Positions 60,831 to 64,000 of a DNA stretch of 64,000 bases are shown piece by piece. The translations under genes and the position numbers were made by a program. A model generated the notes under the pieces. The model was not told where the DNA came from. It saw nothing but the letters and a program-made list of their open reading frames with translations, and made no database searches. How positions within the stretch are numbered: position 1 is the stretch's first letter; the number at the start of each line of letters is the position of its first letter. This DNA comes from Morganella morganii_D (GTDB lineage: Bacteria; Pseudomonadota; Gammaproteobacteria; Enterobacterales; Enterobacteriaceae): positions 1,054,001 to 1,118,000 of the forward strand of contig CP173058.1 in NCBI GenBank assembly GCA_044772875.1. Direction: 5' to 3'.

Positions 60831-63095
60831 ATGCGGATCTCATATTCTGTAGGGCGGTCGGCGCGGGATAATCGCCCGAAACCGGCGGAAGCCTTAACCT
60901 TTGAAGATTACAAACGTGCGATCAGAGCATTGTCCAAAACGATAAGCATTAAGCCTGATGATTCTAAAGACACATTGAAGGTCAAAAAAGAACGCCTAAA
61001 TTATATTTGGGGGGACTTACTTGACCCTTCTAAATCCCGCGTAGCGGCTAATGCGGGTCAGCGCCGTGTGCTCTGGCTGGATATGGACGGATGCTCTGCC
61101 GGCGCCTGGAGTACTTTAACCGGTGTGCTCAGCTTCTATCAGTGCTTCTGTTATACCACGGCCAGCCATGAACATCCGGCCGCCGGCAGTGAACAACGCT
61201 GGCGCATCGGTATGCTGCTGTCACGGGATGTCCGCGCAAAAGAGTACGCAGAGTTAGGTCCGCGCATCGAGCGTGAGCTTATCGACTGCTACGAACTGCT
61301 GGACGACGAGCCGGTTAAGTGGGATCGCTCTGTTTATGAGCCGTCGCACATGGTATTTGCCCCGCACGAAGGTGCTCAGTTCCTTGAGTTCAGTGGTGCT
61401 GTGGTGGATGTTGATACCATGCTGGCATCGGATATTACTTTCAGCAGTGATACCGCGGCTCTCTCTGATTTTGATGACATATCAGATGATGACCTTACCC
61501 GTCTGGTGGATCTGGATAATATCAGTGAGCACACGTTCAGTGACTTGCGTTCTGCACTGTGGCACCCGGAAGTACTGTCTGACGCAAACCCTGCTTGTGG
61601 TAAGCATAACTCATGGGCAGCTATGGGATGCCGTCTCGCATGGTTTATCGGTACCGAATTTGAAGATAAAGCCCGGGATTTATGGCTGGAGTGGTCTGCT
61701 GCTGGTGGTGGCAGTGCTGATGATGTTAATGAAGCCGCCCGGCGCTGGGATGAAGGGAAATTAACAGCGGATCGTACCGGTTATCAGGCTATTTTTTCCC
61801 ATGCGCAGAAAGCCGGGTGGGTGAATCCCGGTATCGAAAGGTTAAAAACATCGGTCGCGACGGTTGATGATTTTGAGGATTTGCAGGCTGGTAATGTTCC
61901 TCCGCCTTTGCCCTCGTTTAAACGGGATAAGAAAACCGGGCAGATTGAAGCCACCATTGACAACGCCGCCAAAGCGGTTATGTGTCCTGACTTTGTGGAT
62001 ATCGAGATCCGCTTAGATATCTTCCGGGATGACATCATGCTTGCCCCCGCCGGAACGGAACAGTGGCAGCCGTTTACTGATGCTGACTATTCACGTCTAC
62101 GGATCACCATGGAAAAGAGAGGATTCAAGCCGGTAGGACGTGATCTTATTCGGGACGTGGTGCTTCTTGCTGCTGTCGAAAACCAGTTTGATACCGCTAT
62201 TCAGTGGCTGAACGGACTTGAGTGGGACGGTATCCATCGTGTGGAGAAATTCTATCACACCCACTTTGGTACCGATGATAACCCGTACACCCGTGCTGTT
62301 TCACTGTATAGCTGGACTGCGTTAGCCGGAAGGGTTCTGTTTCCTGGTATTAAAGCGGATATGGTGCCTATTCTGGTTGGTGTTCAGGGATGCGGGAAGT
62401 CGTCCGGGGTGGCGGCGTTATCTCCTGATCCGGCGTTCTTTACTGAAATTTCTTTTTCTGAGAAGGATGATGATCTCGCAAGAAAGCTTCGGGGGAGTCT
62501 GGTCGTGGAGATCGGGGAGTTAAGGGGGCTGAACACCAAAGATCTGGAATCCATCAAAGCTTATGTTACCCGAACACATGAAAAATGGATCCCCAAATAT
62601 AAAGAGTTTGCAACATTATTTCCCCGTCGTGCGCTCATATTCGGCACTACCAATGCGGATGAGTTTCTGGCAGATCCTACCGGTAACCGGCGCTGGCTGC
62701 CTGTCGAGGTTGGTAATGTTCAGGTGGATGATATTTCGCGTGATGTTCTGCAGCTGTGGGCGGAAGCCCGCGAGATGTTTAAAGCAGGCGGCATTCAGTT
62801 TGATGCGGCTGAGCGACTGGCGGCTGAGGTGCATGAGAAGTACACCATTAAAGATGCATGGCTGGATATTATTGAGCGCTGGTTAGATGAACCGGATCTG
62901 ATGACAGGCGAAAAACCACGAACACGCGATTTTTTACGTGCTGCCGATGTTTTGCGTGAAGCCCTGAATCTTGACCCGAAAAACATTTCAAGACGCGAAC
63001 AAATGCGAATTAGCAATGTTTTGCAAAATTGCGGGTACAAATCGGTAAGAAAATTTCTCGAAGGTAAGCAACAACGGGTTTTCAGCCCTGAATAA
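60831..63095 (+). CDS. VirE-type primase-helicase
   Basis: This 754-residue protein has an N-terminal primase-like region (RVLWLDMDGCSAGAWSTLTG, near residue 80), a PriCT-2 domain (GCRLAWFIGTEFEDKARDLW, near 267) and a C-terminal VirE-type SF3-like helicase with Walker A GVQGCGKS (about 518-525), EIGELRG and TTNADEFLADPTGNRRWLPV. Such proteins prime and unwind at phage and island origins. It follows cro closely and its stop coincides with the first iteron of the predicted origin. Confidence 0.92.
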   Translation: MRISYSVGRSARDNRPKPAEALTFEDYKRAIRALSKTISIKPDDSKDTLKVKKERLNYIWGDLLDPSKSRVAANAGQRRVLWLDMDGCSAGAWSTLTGVLSFYQCFCYTTASHEHPAAGSEQRWRIGMLLSRDVRAKEYAELGPRIERELIDCYELLDDEPVKWDRSVYEPSHMVFAPHEGAQFLEFSGAVVDVDTMLASDITFSSDTAALSDFDDISDDDLTRLVDLDNISEHTFSDLRSALWHPEVLSDANPACGKHNSWAAMGCRLAWFIGTEFEDKARDLWLEWSAAGGGSADDVNEAARRWDEGKLTADRTGYQAIFSHAQKAGWVNPGIERLKTSVATVDDFEDLQAGNVPPPLPSFKRDKKTGQIEATIDNAAKAVMCPDFVDIEIRLDIFRDDIMLAPAGTEQWQPFTDADYSRLRITMEKRGFKPVGRDLIRDVVLLAAVENQFDTAIQWLNGLEWDGIHRVEKFYHTHFGTDDNPYTRAVSLYSWTALAGRVLFPGIKADMVPILVGVQGCGKSSGVAALSPDPAFFTEISFSEKDDDLARKLRGSLVVEIGELRGLNTKDLESIKAYVTRTHEKWIPKYKEFATLFPRRALIFGTTNADEFLADPTGNRRWLPVEVGNVQVDDISRDVLQLWAEAREMFKAGGIQFDAAERLAAEVHEKYTIKDAWLDIIERWLDEPDLMTGEKPRTRDFLRAADVLREALNLDPKNISRREQMRISNVLQNCGYKSVRKFLEGKQQRVFSPE

Positions 63096-63269
63096 GACAA
63101 CCTAGACAACCCCGCGGTTCTAGGTTGTCTATATTTAACCTATTGATAGTAAAGGCATAAGACAACCTAGACAACCTAGACAACCTTTCATATAGCTATA
63201 CGTACGTAGTATATAAGGCCTTAAAAGGTATTAATAGAAACAGGTTGTCTAGGTTGTCATAGGTTGTCT
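63095..63269. other. Iteron array, predicted replication origin of E2
   Basis: AGACAACC occurs directly at 63095, 63104, 63160, 63169 and 63178. It occurs inverted at 63123, 63243, 63252 (one mismatch) and 63262, with 9-10 bp steps. The triplets at 63160-63185 and 63243-63269 face each other across an AT-rich centre with a TACGTACGTA palindrome and could pair into a stem of about 26 bp. The position right after the primase-helicase gene fits an origin. No gene lies in 63096-63377. Confidence 0.75.
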
Positions 63270-63377
63270 AGGCGATTAATTGGCAATTTTTTACCGGTTC
63301 CGGAATGCAAAAGGCTGTTTACCATCAGCGATGCCGGAACTGAACGGCAACAGGTACAGAAAAACACAGGTAGAACC

Positions 63378-63809
63378 ATGAGCAGAGACATTCAGAAAAT
63401 ACTTTTGCACTGGGGCGGCTGGTCAGCCGGGAATCACTGTGCCGATGTGAGCTGGCCCCGTATCGCGGCAGGGTTCAGCGGCCTTGTCAGCAGCACCAGC
63501 GGCAGCAGGCTGTCATGCAGCGACCGGGACGGCCTTGTTATCGATCTTTGTGTCGCAAAGCTGGGAACCGTCGGCATGGAGCGTGAACGCAGTTACATTG
63601 AGGATTATTACATTAAGGGAATGTCCAAACGTGCAATTGGCCGCAAGTTCAGAACACGAGAGGGTGAAATACGTGAAAGAATGCAAATCGCCGAAAGTTT
63701 TGTTTTGGGATGCATTGAAACCCTTAATATTCAATTGGATATAGACTTGGTGTATAAAAAACAAACAAATGAGCGTAATAAGTTGGTGCGCGCGCAAAAT
63801 GTGTGTTAG
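63378..63809 (+). CDS. Q-like antitermination protein (DUF1133 type)
   Basis: This 143-residue protein reads DIQKILLHWGGWSAGNHCAD, then a segment with DRDGLVIDLCVAKLG and a helix-turn-helix-like YIKGMSKRAIGRKFRTREGE, the pattern of the small phage Q proteins of the DUF1133 kind. These allow late transcription through terminators; a terminator follows 30 bp downstream. The ATG at 63378 follows AGGT; an extension to 63264 is unlikely because it enters the iterons. Confidence 0.8.
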   Translation: MSRDIQKILLHWGGWSAGNHCADVSWPRIAAGFSGLVSSTSGSRLSCSDRDGLVIDLCVAKLGTVGMERERSYIEDYYIKGMSKRAIGRKFRTREGEIRERMQIAESFVLGCIETLNIQLDIDLVYKKQTNERNKLVRAQNVC

Positions 63810-63840
63810 CCTGATAAAAATGGTTTTCTGTTCACGGCAA

Positions 63841-63867
63841 AGGCTCTCACATTCTGAGAGCCTTTTT
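63841..63867 (+). terminator. Terminator after the Q-like gene
   Basis: A perfect 9-bp stem AGGCTCTCA (63841-63849 with 63855-63863) is followed by four to five T residues. It is the likely target of Q-mediated read-through. In the last 130 bp of the window I see no further gene. Confidence 0.85.
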
Positions 63868-64000
63868 CGTTTGGTTTTTACCGGGAAAAGTTCAGGAAAT
63901 AAGGCTCAGGCTTCATGATCTGCCCGAAGGGTAAAAGCGGCGTTTTGTTAATGAAATGTTGTTTTTGAAAAGACGAGAAAGCCGCAAAGAAGATTGTGCC

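Noticed and set aside
63095..63269. Protelomerase (telN-type) target site
   Set aside because: The inverted arms are separated by 57 bp and no protelomerase gene is present; an iteron origin explains it better.
63264..63377. Upstream start for the Q-like protein
   Set aside because: The extension begins in the last iteron, and AGGT at good spacing supports the ATG at 63378.

Overview
The window starts in an enterobacterial chromosome. It holds the 3' end of gyrA, the rcsC gene, the convergent rcsD-rcsB pair and a tRNA-Ser(UGA)/tRNA-Thr(UGU) pair. The Rcs proteins match the E. coli versions closely in length and phosphorylation sites. With a base composition I judge by eye to be near 50% GC, the host looks like a Morganellaceae member, most likely Morganella. 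That species call is an inference and was not tested.

From 7645 to 48438 lies an apparently complete P22-like podoviral prophage of about 40.8 kb (E1). It is bounded by 53-bp direct repeats that copy the 3' part of the tRNA-Thr gene. In prophage order it carries int and xis; a leftward early operon with small genes, a PAPS-reductase-like protein, an ASCH protein, a YqaJ exonuclease plus RecT pair and a pentapeptide-repeat protein; a structured leader with a free-standing HNH/AP2 endonuclease; and a lambda-style switch with cI, cro and seven 14-bp operators. Rightward come cII, an O-like initiator with iterons inside its gene, a DnaB helicase, nin genes, Q, a late promoter, the lysis cassette (holin, M15 endolysin, nested Rz/Rz1) and the P22 packaging, head and tail genes (3-2-1-8-5-4-10-26-14-7-20-16-9). 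At the right end are a tailspike with an exchanged receptor-binding part, a reverse-strand cassette of a predicted O-antigen polymerase plus a 47-residue membrane peptide, and a homologue of the DNA polymerase III theta subunit.

From 48386 to the right edge is a second element in tandem (E2), which uses the tRNA-Thr fragment left by E1 as its left boundary. It has a P4-type integrase, an AlpA-like protein, and a long leftward replication block: SNF2-type helicase, VRR-NUC nuclease, family A DNA polymerase, DUF2815, DUF2800 and an Nmad5-like protein. Its own cI/cro switch follows, then a VirE-type primase-helicase, a 9-bp iteron array that is a likely origin, and a Q-like antiterminator. It runs off the window before any structural gene. 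Two AT-rich loci encoding membrane proteins sit in the opposite orientation inside the replication block and look like cargo.

The most interesting points are the D3-like seroconversion cassette of E1, the 40-unit perfect 15-bp pentapeptide array, the two predicted origins, the operator maps of both switches, the leader hairpin shared by both elements, and the antisense cargo genes of E2. I saw no transposase, CRISPR array or rRNA gene.
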